Assembly (NCBI GenBank): GCA_903994365.1
Contig: CAJEXL010000009.1
Coordinates: forward strand, 1-64,000
DNA length: 64,000 nucleotides
Direction of reading: 5' to 3'
Source: an uncultured Chlorobiaceae bacterium
GTDB lineage: Bacteria; Bacteroidota; Chlorobiia; Chlorobiales; Chlorobiaceae
Both the position numbers and the translations under genes were made by a program. Below, one piece after another: positions 46,600 through 55,891 of the stretch (position 1 is its first letter; each line of letters begins with the position of its first letter). The notes under the pieces were generated by a model. It made no database searches and was not told the DNA's origin. It was given only the letters and a program-made list of their open reading frames with translations.

Positions 46600-47889
46600 A
46601 TGTCGAACAATTCGAGTTTTAAAGGTCTGGACATCAATATGCTCCAGAAAAAGAAGGTTTCTGAGTTGCATGTTTTAGCCAAAGAGCTTGGGGTGATGGC
46701 TGCTGGCTTACGCAAGGAAGAGCTTATTTTCAAGATTATTGAAGCCCAGTCACAGAAGAATACCGACTCAGAAAGCGGAAATGTCATGGTCAATACCGGT
46801 GTTCTGCAGGTTATTCCTGAAGGCTACGGTTTTTTACGATCTGCCAATTACAACTACCTCTCATCTCCGGACGATATCTATGTCTCTCCCTCACAGATCA
46901 AGCGCTTCAACATGCGTACAGGGGATACGGTTTCCGGGCAGGTAAGGGCACCAAAAGAGGGTGAGCGTTTTTTCGCTCTGCTGAAGATCAATACGATTGA
47001 CGGCAATGATCCGGAAATTACAAGAGAGAGGCCCTATTTCGAGAACCTCACACCGCTTTTTCCCCGTGAACGACTCAAGCTTGAAACCAAACAGACCGAA
47101 GCATGTGGTCGTATCATGGATATTTTTACCCCGATAGGAAAAGGCCAGAGAGGTTTGATTGTGGCTCAGCCGAAGACTGGTAAAACCATGCTTCTCCAGA
47201 TGATTGCCAATGCGATCATCAAAAATCATCCTGAGGTTTACCTTATAGTTCTTTTGATTGACGAACGCCCTGAAGAGGTGACTGATATGGCCCGTAGCGT
47301 GCCCGCAGAGGTTGTTAGCTCAACCTTTGATGAGGATCCTGAGCGTCACGTCCTTGTGGCCGATATGGTGCTTGAAAAGGCGAAGCGGCTTGTAGAGGTT
47401 GGCAGGGATGTGGTCGTCCTGCTCGACTCTATTACCCGCCTTGCAAGAGCCCATAACACCATTATTCCCCATTCCGGGAAGATTCTTTCTGGTGGTATTG
47501 ATGCCAATGCGCTCACCAAGCCAAAACGTTTTTTTGGCGCTGCCCGCAATATTGAGGAGGGAGGCAGTCTCACCATTATTGCCACTGCGCTTATCGATAC
47601 TGGATCACGTATGGATGATGTTATTTTTGAAGAGTTCAAGGGCACAGGAAATATGGAGCTTCTGCTTGACCGCAGGCTTTCCGAGCGTCGAGTATTTCCT
47701 TCTATCGATATACTTCGCTCCAGTACCCGTAAAGAGGAGTTGCTCTTCTCACAGGAAGAACTCTCAAGAACATGGCTTCTCAGAAAGTACCTTGCCGACA
47801 AGAACCCGATTGAATGTATGGAGTTCATGCGCGAGAAAATGGCCGATACAAAGGATAACAAAGAGTTTTTTAAATACATGAATGCTTGA
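46600..47889 (+). CDS. rho: Transcription termination factor Rho
   Basis: A 429-residue hexameric RNA helicase. The N-terminal SAP-like helical part (about 10-45) is followed by the RNA-binding cold-shock domain (G-Y-G-F-L-R, about 75-130). The ATPase has QPKTGKT as Walker A, the V-L-L-D-S-I-T-R Walker B and Q/R-loop features including [19 protein letters not shown]. Complete. The repeat arm lies just upstream, in the region that in other bacteria carries the rho leader. Confidence 0.95.
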   Translation: MSNNSSFKGLDINMLQKKKVSELHVLAKELGVMAAGLRKEELIFKIIEAQSQKNTDSESGNVMVNTGVLQVIPEGYGFLRSANYNYLSSPDDIYVSPSQIKRFNMRTGDTVSGQVRAPKEGERFFALLKINTIDGNDPEITRERPYFENLTPLFPRERLKLETKQTEACGRIMDIFTPIGKGQRGLIVAQPKTGKTMLLQMIANAIIKNHPEVYLIVLLIDERPEEVTDMARSVPAEVVSSTFDEDPERHVLVADMVLEKAKRLVEVGRDVVVLLDSITRLARAHNTIIPHSGKILSGGIDANALTKPKRFFGAARNIEEGGSLTIIATALIDTGSRMDDVIFEEFKGTGNMELLLDRRLSERRVFPSIDILRSSTRKEELLFSQEELSRTWLLRKYLADKNPIECMEFMREKMADTKDNKEFFKYMNA

Positions 47890-47969
47890 TCTTCGATCAA
47901 AAGGTTTGTTTGTTAGAAAAAAATTCTTATATTATCTGCCTTTAAAACAAGAGGAAAGACACTTACTAT

Positions 47970-48077
47970 ATGCCCTGCGGAAAAAAGAGAAAGCGCCATA
48001 AAATGGCGGTACACAAGCGTAAAAAGATGCGTCGTAAGAACAGGCACAAGAAGCGCCAGAGATACCAGAATAAGTAA
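47970..48077 (+). CDS. AURKAIP1/COX24-domain (bS22-like) small ribosomal protein
   Basis: A 35-codon gene with an extremely basic product, starting MPCGKKRKRHKM and ending K-K-R-Q-R-Y-Q-N-K. It has the KKRKRHKMAxHKRKKxxRKNRHKK pattern of the short AURKAIP1/COX24-domain proteins of Bacteroidetes and Chlorobi, thought to be ribosome-associated (bS22 related). An AGAGGAAAG element lies about 15 bases before the ATG. A weak hairpin (GGTAC/GTACC) with T's follows. It is missed by length cutoffs but clearly conserved in composition. Confidence 0.8.
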   Translation: MPCGKKRKRHKMAVHKRKKMRRKNRHKKRQRYQNK

Positions 48078-48108
48078 GTTCCGGTACTCCTGTACCTATT
48101 TTTAGGTC

Positions 48109-48181
48109 GAGAATATAGCTCAGTCGGTAGAGCATCTGCCTTTTAAGCAGAGGGTCGAAGGTTCGAGTCCTTCTATTCTCA
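48109..48181 (+). tRNA. tRNA-Lys(UUU)
   Basis: A 73-base class I tRNA: acceptor GAGAATA pairing with TATTCTC, D-arm AGCTCAGTCGGTAGAGC, anticodon stem TCTGC/GCAGA with loop CTTTTAA (anticodon UUU), and T-arm GAAGGTTCGAGTCCTTC. CCA is not encoded. Confidence 0.96.
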
Positions 48182-48214
48182 CTGAGTGTATTGATGCATT
48201 CAGCAATTTGACAA

Positions 48215-48296
48215 GCCCGAGTGGTGAAATTGGTAGACACACTATCTTGAGGGGGTAGCGCCGAAAGGTGTAGGAGTTCGAATCTCCTCTCGGGCA
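48215..48296 (+). tRNA. tRNA-Leu(GAG)
   Basis: A class II tRNA of 82 bases: acceptor GCCCGAG/CTCGGGC, anticodon stem CTATC/GGTAG with loop TTGAGGG (anticodon GAG), a variable arm GCGCCGAAAGGTG-like, and T-arm GGAGTTCGAATCTCC. CCA is not encoded. It follows tRNA-Lys by 33 bases and is ended by a strong terminator. Confidence 0.95.
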
Positions 48297-48310
48297 CTTG
48301 TTAACTCATA

Positions 48311-48336
48311 AAAAAGCCGCTTTTTGCGGCTTTTTT
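48311..48336 (+). terminator. Rho-independent terminator after the tRNAs
   Basis: AAAAAGCCGC (48311-48320) pairs perfectly with GCGGCTTTTT (48326-48335) around a five-base T loop and is followed by more T. It ends the tRNA transcript before etfB. Confidence 0.9.
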
Positions 48337-48373
48337 AATTTTGCGTTGGCCATGGCAATCAGGAGGATCTTCG

Positions 48374-49117
48374 ATGAATATTGCTGTATGTGTCTGCCAG
48401 GTACCCGATACCGCATCGGTTATCGGATTTGTTGACGGCATCAGAGATCTCGCAAGAGTCAATGAGGTGATGAACCCTTACGATGAATATGCTCTGGAAG
48501 AGGCTGTACGTATCAAAGAGCATTTTACAGGCAGTGTCGTCACGGTTTTCACTATTGCTCCGGCCTCGGCAAAAGAGATGCTCCGCAAATCCCTCGCCAT
48601 GGGAGCGGATCGTGCCATTCTTTTTGATGCAGTGCTCTCTGATCCATATCAAACTGCAGTTGCCTTGAGTCGTGCTCTTGTAACTTTTTATGCCGATACT
48701 CTCCCTGATCTCGTTTTTTGTGGTAAGCAATCAACTGATTTTCAGAGTGCGCAGGTACCAGCAATGCTTGCAGAGCTTCTTGGTATAGGAGCTGTTACTG
48801 GTATTTGCTCTCTTCACGCATCAAGCGAAGGCCTTCAGGTTGAACGTGAAATAGAAGGCGGTGTTGAGTCATTTGACGTTCACTATCCAGCGCTCTTCAG
48901 CACTGAAAAAGGGTTGAATATACCCCGAAAAACCAGTATCAAATCGGTTATGGAGTCGAGAAAAAAAACGATTGATTTATTTCCTCTCTCTCTTGATGAG
49001 GCATCTTCTGTGGTTATGACAGGAATGACGCCTCTTGACAGAAAAAAAAGATGCCAATTTCTCTCTGACGAAAAAGAGCTGGTCAGGCTTCTCAGTGAGG
49101 AGCATCACCTTTTCTGA
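48374..49117 (+). CDS. etfB: Electron transfer flavoprotein, beta subunit
   Basis: A 247-residue EtfB-type protein (N-type ATP pyrophosphatase/USP-like fold). Pattern MNIAVCVCQVPDT, N-P-Y-D-E-Y-A-L-E-E-A-V, A-x-G-A-D-R-A-I-L, the GKQSTDFQSAQVP segment and LxxPRKTSIKSVM are family features. Together with EtfA it accepts electrons from a dehydrogenase and passes them on through FAD. A strong AGGAGG (48361-48366) precedes the ATG at 48374. No partner dehydrogenase is in the window. Confidence 0.9.
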   Translation: MNIAVCVCQVPDTASVIGFVDGIRDLARVNEVMNPYDEYALEEAVRIKEHFTGSVVTVFTIAPASAKEMLRKSLAMGADRAILFDAVLSDPYQTAVALSRALVTFYADTLPDLVFCGKQSTDFQSAQVPAMLAELLGIGAVTGICSLHASSEGLQVEREIEGGVESFDVHYPALFSTEKGLNIPRKTSIKSVMESRKKTIDLFPLSLDEASSVVMTGMTPLDRKKRCQFLSDEKELVRLLSEEHHLF

Positions 49118-49144
49118 GCAGGTGGAAAAAAAGAAAACCTCGTT

Positions 49145-50137
49145 ATGGCGATGAACAAATATCTTGTATTTCTGGAACAGAGGGATGGTATTGTAAAAAA
49201 AGCTTCCATCAAGCTCTGGAACACTTTTCAAAAGCTTGCCGCAATGCATGATGATATTGCGGTGTGTGGTCTTTTTGTTGGAGCCGCTGACCTTCATCAG
49301 CTCCAGGTCACTCTTGTGGGAGCTGGTGTGGTCTATTACGCAAGTAGTACCGGGTTCAGTCTTTACAATCCGGAGCGCTATGCCAGCCTCGTTGCTGATA
49401 CATTCAAACGGGAGGCTTGCAGTACCCTTTTTTTTGCTGATACGATACTCAGCCGCGAGCTTGCCCCAAAACTCTCTGTACGTCTGAATGCGGCATTACT
49501 CTCTGGCTCTCCAATGTTTGATGCAGCGGGGGTAGATAGTGGCTCTCTACGGTCTGTCTATTCTGGTTCTGCCTTGGCATCGTTTCACTCCGACCGTTTA
49601 CCAAGGATCTATACCATATCGTCATTTCCGATAATCCCGGCCAACCCCTCCAGAACTCATATTGATTTTATTCCTCTTCAGCAGCCCTGTTCCGTCAATG
49701 GGGAAGAGCTTTTTCCGCTGGTTCGCATGATGACGATGCGTGAGGGTCGGGGGGATGTTACCGAAGCAGGCATTATCATTGCCGGCGGGAGAGGTGTTGG
49801 TGGTGCCGATGGTTTTGCATTGCTTGAGCAGCTTGCGTTCCTTCTTGGTGGAGTTGTTGGTGCGAGTCGAGCAGCCGTGGATGAAGGGTGGCGGCCCCAT
49901 AGCGAACAGATAGGGCAGACGGGCAGAACGGTGGCGCCAGCTCTCTATCTTGCTTGTGGGATATCCGGCTCGCTCCAGCATATCGCCGGGATTGGTTCAG
50001 CCAGCCTGGTAGTTGCCATCAACAGTGATTGCCATGCCCCGATATTTGATGTCGCTGATTATGGGATTGTTGGTGATGCCTCTCTTGTGTTGCAAAAACT
50101 GATCAATGCCGTACAGGATTTTTTGAAGAAGAAATGA
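49145..50137 (+). CDS. etfA: Electron transfer flavoprotein, alpha subunit
   Basis: A 330-residue EtfA. The N-terminal half mirrors EtfB. The C-terminal FAD domain has AGGRGVGGADGF, then G-A-S-R-A-A-V-D-E-G-W, IGQTGRTVAPALYLACGISG and the late SDCHAPIFDVADYGIVGD. FAD-site residues look intact. It follows etfB by 27 bases and pairs with it. Confidence 0.92.
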   Translation: MAMNKYLVFLEQRDGIVKKASIKLWNTFQKLAAMHDDIAVCGLFVGAADLHQLQVTLVGAGVVYYASSTGFSLYNPERYASLVADTFKREACSTLFFADTILSRELAPKLSVRLNAALLSGSPMFDAAGVDSGSLRSVYSGSALASFHSDRLPRIYTISSFPIIPANPSRTHIDFIPLQQPCSVNGEELFPLVRMMTMREGRGDVTEAGIIIAGGRGVGGADGFALLEQLAFLLGGVVGASRAAVDEGWRPHSEQIGQTGRTVAPALYLACGISGSLQHIAGIGSASLVVAINSDCHAPIFDVADYGIVGDASLVLQKLINAVQDFLKKK

Positions 50138-50212
50138 TTAGTACTACTTTAGCGTTATGATATTCGTATTTGGTTGTTTTGTGATCTTGTCTGCAACGTT
50201 AATTTATTGTTC

Positions 50213-50803
50213 ATGCGTAAACTTCAGGTAGATATTCTCGGACTTTCAACAAGCCCACATACTAATGGGGCCTATGCTCTTATCCTTTATGAGGTTGAGG
50301 GAAAGCGAAAACTTCCGATTATAATAGGCGGGTTTGAAGCTCAGGCTATCGCCCTTAAACTTGAAAATATAAAGCCACCGCGTCCATTCACCCACGACCT
50401 TTTCAAGAATATTGCTGATGCGTTTCATCTGCATGTCAATGAGATTATTATTGATGAGCTGCACAATGAGACCTTCTATGCCAAAGTGATCTGTGAAGTA
50501 AATGGTGAAGTTCATGAGATTGATGCGCGCCCCAGTGATGCTATTGCAATCGCAGTGCGTTTTAATGCACCCCTTTTTGTGACTGAAGAGATTATGGACG
50601 AGGCGGGTATCAAGGAGGAGCAGAAAGAGGAGGGTGAGGAGGAGGCTGTTCCGGAAGCTGAGGAGATTGTGATTCCCGCTGTTTCTCCTGATACTCTCCT
50701 CAACGAACTTCAGCTCTCTCTCAATCAGGCGGTGAGCAATGAAAACTATGAAGAGGCTGCAAAGCTTCGTGATGAAATATCTCGGATGAAAAAAGGAAGC
50801 TGA
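50213..50803 (+). CDS. Bifunctional nuclease family protein (DUF151) with UVR motif
   Basis: A 196-residue protein. The DUF151/bifunctional nuclease domain (about 1-130) has LPIIIGGFEAQAI, then N-E-T-F-Y-A-K-V and DARPSDAIAIAVR. An acidic linker (about 138-160) leads to a UvrB/UvrC-like helix pair (about 165-192, NYEEAAKLRDEISRMKK), which binds protein partners. The ATG at 50213 is chosen over a non-ATG start at 50174. Its last 18 codons and stop lie in the 108-bp inverted repeat, and a hairpin starts within the stop codon. Confidence 0.85.
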   Translation: MRKLQVDILGLSTSPHTNGAYALILYEVEGKRKLPIIIGGFEAQAIALKLENIKPPRPFTHDLFKNIADAFHLHVNEIIIDELHNETFYAKVICEVNGEVHEIDARPSDAIAIAVRFNAPLFVTEEIMDEAGIKEEQKEEGEEEAVPEAEEIVIPAVSPDTLLNELQLSLNQAVSNENYEEAAKLRDEISRMKKGS

Positions 50804-50853
50804 AGAGGTACCGCAATCAGATACCTCTTCGCTTTATGGCACTACTCCGTAGT
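50746..50853 (+). repeat. 108-bp inverted repeat, arm 2
   Basis: This arm spans the last codons of the bifunctional nuclease, a hairpin (50802-50810 with 50822-50830, stem GAAGAGGTA) and the last codons of bamA, ending in ACTACTCCGTAGT (a small palindrome). It is identical in reverse complement to 46458-46565. The arms enclose 4.2 kb holding rho, the bS22-like gene, two tRNAs, etfBA and most of the nuclease gene. Confidence 0.9.
50802..50830. terminator. Bidirectional hairpin between bfn and bamA
   Basis: GAAGAGGTA (50802-50810) and TACCTCTTC (50822-50830) form a perfect nine-base stem, in the 38-base gap between two convergent genes. It likely separates their transcripts. No strong T-run is seen on either side. 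Confidence 0.5.
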
Positions 50854-53346
50854 TGTGCCGAAACTGAATAAAAAGTTCCATCCCTGTTTTGACTGATCAG
50901 GAATACTCTCGACAGCATCAAACCCATAACCGTAATCGAGACCGATTTGCCCAATAATTGGCAGATAGAGGCGAAGGCCGATGCCTGCCGACTTTTTCAG
51001 CTCTGAAAAATTGACTGCGCTGCTGTTTTCCCAGAGATTTGCAGCTTCAATAAAAGTCAGGGCATAAATACTTACCGACTGCGACATGGAGAGCGGGTAG
51101 CGGACTTCCGAAGTGAACTTTGAGTAAACTTTCCCGGCATACAGGGTGGAGGTACCCGAACTATCACCAAGCTTTCTTCCGAGGCTACGGTCATCATACC
51201 CTCGAAGGGGAATGGTTGGCAGGCTCGACATACCACTGCCACCCATATAGAAGTACTCGGTGTAGGGTATATAATCACTGTCATTAAACGTGGCCAGGTA
51301 GCCATGTTGTGTGGAAAGATTCCAGACAACTTGCTTTGAAATCGGAATGTAAAAACTCGATGTGCTGCTCAGTTTATAAAAATCGACTGAACCTGGCAGA
51401 GGCCCGCCAGCAAGTTGCCCTTTAATCGAGTTTTTGCTCCCTCGCCTTGGATAGATGGGGTTGTCAATGCTGTTCCGTGTTGTCGTAAGGGTTATGGAAA
51501 ACTCTTCAGCATTGGTGGGAGCATTGAGATCACTATAGTTAATGAAACTCAGGAATCCGCCAGAACTGTGCAGGTATTTCAGCTTCAAGTTGATTGAGCT
51601 GTAATCGTCAGGCCAGGTCAGTCGTCTTCCGACGGAAAGAGTTGTGCCATACTGGTCAATGACTGTTGGGTTGTCGGTGGTATCATTCGTATAGTCATAA
51701 GCGCTATGGGTTTTGAACGCAGAAAAACCTACTGCGGTTGGAGTGCCAAATGCCCATGGCTCAGTAAAGTTGAGGCTGAGTGTTCGGTAATTATAACTTC
51801 CAAATTGCCACTGGAATCCAAGTTGCTGGCCGTCCCCATGTGGTAATGGCCGGTAGGCTTCGGCATCGAAAATATCTTTCAGTGAAAAATTATTAAAGGT
51901 GACTCCAAATGCGCCAGTAAATCCGCTGCCACTGTATCCAACAGATGCGTTAAAGGTATCAGTCTGTTTTTCAGTAACATTGTAGGTCAGGTCTACCGTA
52001 TTGTTTTCAGGATGTGGCTCAATATCCGGTGTAATTTGCTCAGGGTCAAAGTAGTTGAGCATACTGAGTTCCCTGATGCTGCGCACAACGTTTTTGCGGC
52101 TGAACATATCGCCAGGGACGGTGTACAGCTCACGTCGGATAACATGATCCTTTGTTTTAGTATTTCCACTGATATTAACCGTGTTAAGCTGGAAAGGCTC
52201 CCCCTCTCGAAGAGTGATAACCAGATCGACAATATCAGGTTTGATAATCTGCTCCTCAAGATTTGCCTTGAAGGAGAGGTAACCGCGATCAAGATAGAGT
52301 GAGCTGACATCTGAATTGTCCTGTGAATAGTTCAGTCTCTCCTGGATCAGTTTGGAATTGTAGGTATCACCTGTTTTTATCCGGAATGTTTTTTCAAGAA
52401 TATCGGTTGTGGCAAAGTCCATGGTGTTGCCTGACCATGTAATATTTCTTACATGATATTTGTTCCCTTCGTCAAGATAAATATCAAGAAAGAGCCCTTT
52501 ATTATTTTTGGCATAACTGATTGAGTCTCGTAAAACACGAGCATCCCGGTATCCATTGCTTCGGTAGAACTCAACCAGCAGGTTTTTGTCCTCATTGAAT
52601 TTATCGGTATCCAGCTTTGGTGAGCCAAAAATTTTTCGCCACCAGGAATTCTGGGTAGTCTCTTTAAAAACCCCTCTCAGTTTATTCTGATCAAAGGCCG
52701 TGTTGCCATGAAATGTTATTTTTTCGATTGATACCTTAGGGCCTTCGGTAATGTTGAAAAGAATCTTTGTATGATTTTTGGCAGTTTCCTGTTGCTTGAA
52801 CTCTGCCCTTGCGGTTAAATACCCTTTTGAAGCAAAGAGTTTCTCGATTTTATTGACTGCCGTCAGTAACGATTGTTCTGAGACTTTTTTGCCAGTTACA
52901 AGTGCTGCTGCCTTTGTTAATTCATCACTGTCAATCTTTTTATTTCCACTAAAGACGACCTCATCAAGCATTGGTAATTCAGTCAGGAGGAAGTGGAGTG
53001 CAATATTGTTTTGGCCAAGATCGCTTTTACTCAACTTGATATCGCTGAAAAGCTGCAGTTTCCAAAGGTATTGCAGCGCGCCAGAGAGCTCTGTTCCCGG
53101 GATTGAGATCTTCTCCTTGACTTTAAGTGGCAGACTGTATTTTAACTCTTCATCGTTGAGTGATACAAGTCCGCTAAAGGATATTGAGGCTACGGTGTAG
53201 ATATCTTTTTTGGGAGTAGTTACTTCTGGTTGCTCTGCAGCATTGGGCTGTTTGGCCGTCCGATTTTTTGCCTCGATGTTCGTTCCTGTCGCATTAAAGG
53301 CAAGAGCTAGTAAACTTATGGTTATCAGTTTTCGCGTTTGTTTCAT
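50842..53346 (-). CDS. bamA: Outer membrane protein assembly factor BamA
   Basis: An 834-residue Omp85 protein with a signal peptide (about 1-26). Five POTRA domains follow (about 45-455; for example NIALHFLLTELPMLDEVVFSG, cut by domain turns). The C-terminal surface-antigen barrel (about 480-834) includes the lid-loop motif PLRGYDDRS (a VRGF/Y-type sequence). The ATG at 53346 (MKQTRKL) fits the signal peptide; the upstream frame from 53412 does not. It ends ...FSFGTTTE rather than in the usual terminal aromatic residue. The last codons lie in the repeat arm. uppS is 22 bases upstream on the same strand. Confidence 0.93.
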   Translation of the reverse strand: MKQTRKLITISLLALAFNATGTNIEAKNRTAKQPNAAEQPEVTTPKKDIYTVASISFSGLVSLNDEELKYSLPLKVKEKISIPGTELSGALQYLWKLQLFSDIKLSKSDLGQNNIALHFLLTELPMLDEVVFSGNKKIDSDELTKAAALVTGKKVSEQSLLTAVNKIEKLFASKGYLTARAEFKQQETAKNHTKILFNITEGPKVSIEKITFHGNTAFDQNKLRGVFKETTQNSWWRKIFGSPKLDTDKFNEDKNLLVEFYRSNGYRDARVLRDSISYAKNNKGLFLDIYLDEGNKYHVRNITWSGNTMDFATTDILEKTFRIKTGDTYNSKLIQERLNYSQDNSDVSSLYLDRGYLSFKANLEEQIIKPDIVDLVITLREGEPFQLNTVNISGNTKTKDHVIRRELYTVPGDMFSRKNVVRSIRELSMLNYFDPEQITPDIEPHPENNTVDLTYNVTEKQTDTFNASVGYSGSGFTGAFGVTFNNFSLKDIFDAEAYRPLPHGDGQQLGFQWQFGSYNYRTLSLNFTEPWAFGTPTAVGFSAFKTHSAYDYTNDTTDNPTVIDQYGTTLSVGRRLTWPDDYSSINLKLKYLHSSGGFLSFINYSDLNAPTNAEEFSITLTTTRNSIDNPIYPRRGSKNSIKGQLAGGPLPGSVDFYKLSSTSSFYIPISKQVVWNLSTQHGYLATFNDSDYIPYTEYFYMGGSGMSSLPTIPLRGYDDRSLGRKLGDSSGTSTLYAGKVYSKFTSEVRYPLSMSQSVSIYALTFIEAANLWENSSAVNFSELKKSAGIGLRLYLPIIGQIGLDYGYGFDAVESIPDQSKQGWNFLFSFGTTTE

Positions 53347-53368
53347 GAAATGTGGCGGGTCAATCTGG

Positions 53369-54217
53369 TTAAAGCTTGTTGGCAGGAATATTTTTTGTCT
53401 GAATTTGTTCACTGGTCAGTCCAAACCTTCGTTCCCTGCTCTGAAATTCACGAATGGCATCATACAGTTGTGAACGACGGAAGTCAGGCCAGTAGGTGTT
53501 TGTAAAATAGATTTCAGAGTAAGCACTTTGCCAAAGCATAAAGTTGCTTATTCTGAATTCTCCGCTTGTTCGGATAAGGAGTTCCGGATCCGGCAGCGAA
53601 GCTGTTGAAAGGTACGATGCGACTGTTTGCTCGCTAACCGCCTCAGGTTTGAGTAGTCCGGCCTTCACATCAAAGGCAATCGCTTTGCAGGCTTGAGTAA
53701 TATCCCATTGGCCACTGTAACTGAGTGCAATGTTCAAAACCAGTTTGTTGTTGTTTTTGGTAAGCTCCATGGTACCTTCGAGGACGGAACGGACTTTTTT
53801 AGGCAAAAGCCCCATCTCTCCAATCATATTGAGCCGGATGTTGCTGTCGTGCAGTTTACGGCTTTCCCTGCCGATTACCCTTACAAGGAGTTGCATCAGC
53901 GCAGAGACCTCTTTTTCTGGTCGCTTCCAGTTTTCTGTGGAAAAGGTGAACAGCGTAAGATATTTGATCCCAAGTTGGGCGCAAGCTTCAACGATATCCC
54001 GGACCGATTCCACGCCAGCGACATGACCATCAATTCTTGTTTTACCCTTCAATCTTGCCCACCGTCCATTTCCATCCATAATAATGGCAATATGACCAGG
54101 AAGTTCGCATGATGATTGAAGCTCAGCCTGCACCTGTTTGTCTTCAGCGTCAGAACCTGTTGACAACCAGCGGGTTTTAAGTGCGGATGAAAAATCCTTT
54201 ACCTGTATGAGTTCCAT
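53369..54217 (-). CDS. uppS: Undecaprenyl diphosphate synthase (cis-prenyltransferase)
   Basis: A 282-residue cis-prenyltransferase that makes the C55 lipid carrier for cell-wall and LPS sugars. Catalytic D48 is in MDGNGRWA, followed by LTLFTFSTENWKRP, then LNIALSYSG and DPELLIRTSGEFRISNFM. About 35 residues precede the usual start, though the ATG at 54217 is the only good one. It precedes bamA, an order seen in many Gram-negatives. Confidence 0.93.
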   Translation of the reverse strand: MELIQVKDFSSALKTRWLSTGSDAEDKQVQAELQSSCELPGHIAIIMDGNGRWARLKGKTRIDGHVAGVESVRDIVEACAQLGIKYLTLFTFSTENWKRPEKEVSALMQLLVRVIGRESRKLHDSNIRLNMIGEMGLLPKKVRSVLEGTMELTKNNNKLVLNIALSYSGQWDITQACKAIAFDVKAGLLKPEAVSEQTVASYLSTASLPDPELLIRTSGEFRISNFMLWQSAYSEIYFTNTYWPDFRRSQLYDAIREFQSRERRFGLTSEQIQTKNIPANKL

Positions 54218-54417
54218 ATATTCACATTACTACCTTATCGTATGATCTGTCTCCACGGTTAGACTCCATGAATAAACTTCTCAATAACTAAATCAAACCT
54301 AATTGAATAATATGCAGTTATTTCTTATAATGCAAGCTATACACGAATTGGAAACTGTCGCAAGGTACGTAAAAATCAGTTAGTGACACCCTTCTCTTAA
54401 AATAATTCGCAAAAGAC

Positions 54418-55845
54418 GTGCATTTAAGTAGTTACGAAGATCTTCGCTCAAAGATTGTCTCGCGTATGGTAACCTGTGAAGAGGTTGTGCGTTTTTATCT
54501 TGAACGTATTGACAGACATTGCAATGACAACATCTACATAACAGTTTTTCATGAGCAGGCGCTTGAACGGGCAAGAGCCCTTGATCGGAAACTCAGCGAT
54601 GGCGGGGCTCCTGGCAAGTTGTTCGGTATGCCGATGGCAATCAAGGATAATATTGCGATAAAAGGGAGCAGGCTTACCTGTGCATCCAAAATTCTTGAGC
54701 AGTATATAAGTGTCTATGATGCTACCTCAGTTCTTCGGCTTGAGGCAGAGGACGCGATTTTTCTGGGGAAAACCAACATGGATGAGTTTGCCATGGGCAG
54801 CTCAAATGAAAATTCAGCATTTGGCAATGTACCCAACCCTTTTGATAAAAAACGAGTACCTGGCGGCAGCTCTGGAGGTTCGGCAGCAGCAGTTGCCAAT
54901 GGTCTTGCCATGGTAGCACTTGGTTCTGATACTGGCGGCTCTGTCCGGCAGCCTGCGGGTTTTTGTGATATTGTCGGATTGAAACCAACGTACGGAAGAA
55001 TCTCCCGTTATGGACTTGTGGCCTTTGCCTCTTCATTCGATCAGATAGGCGTATTATCCCAAAACTGTGATGATGCTGCCCTTGTGCTTGAAGTTATGGC
55101 TGGCAGGGACGATAGGGATGCCACCTCTTCAGCGCATTCGGTGCCAGCTTACTCTTCAGAGATGGCTGCTGTTTCGGTTGCGGGATTGAAGATTGGTGTG
55201 CCTAAAGAGTATTTCCCTGATAGCCTTAATCCTGATGTTGCTCGTATGGTGAAAGGAAAGCTTTCTGAACTTCGTGATCAGGGAGCTGAACTTGTTGACA
55301 TTACACTTCCGGATAGTGAATATGCTATTGCTGCCTACTATATTCTTGTGACTGCCGAAGCTTCATCCAATCTTGCCCGTTTTGATGGTGCCCGATACGG
55401 GTATCGTTCCGGGCATTCTTCAGATCTTGCTTCCATGTATGTGAATTCGAGGACGGAGGCGTTCGGCAGGGAGGTCAAGCGCAGGATTATGCTTGGAACT
55501 TATGTGCTCTCTGCGGGTTATTATGATACCTACTATAAAAAGGCGCAGCAGGTTCGTCGGGTGTTTCAGGATCGATACCGCGAAGCGCTTGAGAAGGTCG
55601 ATGTTATTGCTGGTCCGACATCACCATTTCCCCCTTTTGGCATAGGAGATAAAACCGGTGATCCCCTTGAGATGTATCTTGCCGATGTTTTTACTGTTCC
55701 TGCAAGTATTGTTGGTATGCCAGCAGTCAGTGTTCCGCTTGGATTTGACAGTTTGAATCTTCCCGTCGGGATGCACCTTATCTGCAACTTTTTCGAGGAG
55801 GGAAAACTGCTTGGTATTGCGAAACGGATGCAGCGCACTCTATAA
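54418..55845 (+). CDS. gatA: Glutamyl-tRNA(Gln) amidotransferase subunit A
   Basis: A 475-residue amidase-signature enzyme that makes ammonia from glutamine for GatB. The Ser-cisSer-Lys triad is in A-I-K-D-N (lysine near 79) and the [12 protein letters not shown] loop, with [12 protein letters not shown]. The start is GTG; family proteins start with a similar H/Q-L/F-S-x-Y-E-D-L-R-S-K segment. No gatC or gatB is adjacent. The 200 bases before it hold no other gene. Confidence 0.95.
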   Translation: MHLSSYEDLRSKIVSRMVTCEEVVRFYLERIDRHCNDNIYITVFHEQALERARALDRKLSDGGAPGKLFGMPMAIKDNIAIKGSRLTCASKILEQYISVYDATSVLRLEAEDAIFLGKTNMDEFAMGSSNENSAFGNVPNPFDKKRVPGGSSGGSAAAVANGLAMVALGSDTGGSVRQPAGFCDIVGLKPTYGRISRYGLVAFASSFDQIGVLSQNCDDAALVLEVMAGRDDRDATSSAHSVPAYSSEMAAVSVAGLKIGVPKEYFPDSLNPDVARMVKGKLSELRDQGAELVDITLPDSEYAIAAYYILVTAEASSNLARFDGARYGYRSGHSSDLASMYVNSRTEAFGREVKRRIMLGTYVLSAGYYDTYYKKAQQVRRVFQDRYREALEKVDVIAGPTSPFPPFGIGDKTGDPLEMYLADVFTVPASIVGMPAVSVPLGFDSLNLPVGMHLICNFFEEGKLLGIAKRMQRTL

Positions 55846-55891
55846 TCTCTGGTAAACTCTTGAAAACTATCAATTTTAATAAATCTGTGCT

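Noticed and set aside
47932-48297. 121-codon minus-strand frame over the bS22-like gene and two tRNAs
   Set aside because: It is read through two tRNA genes and the small basic gene on the other strand.
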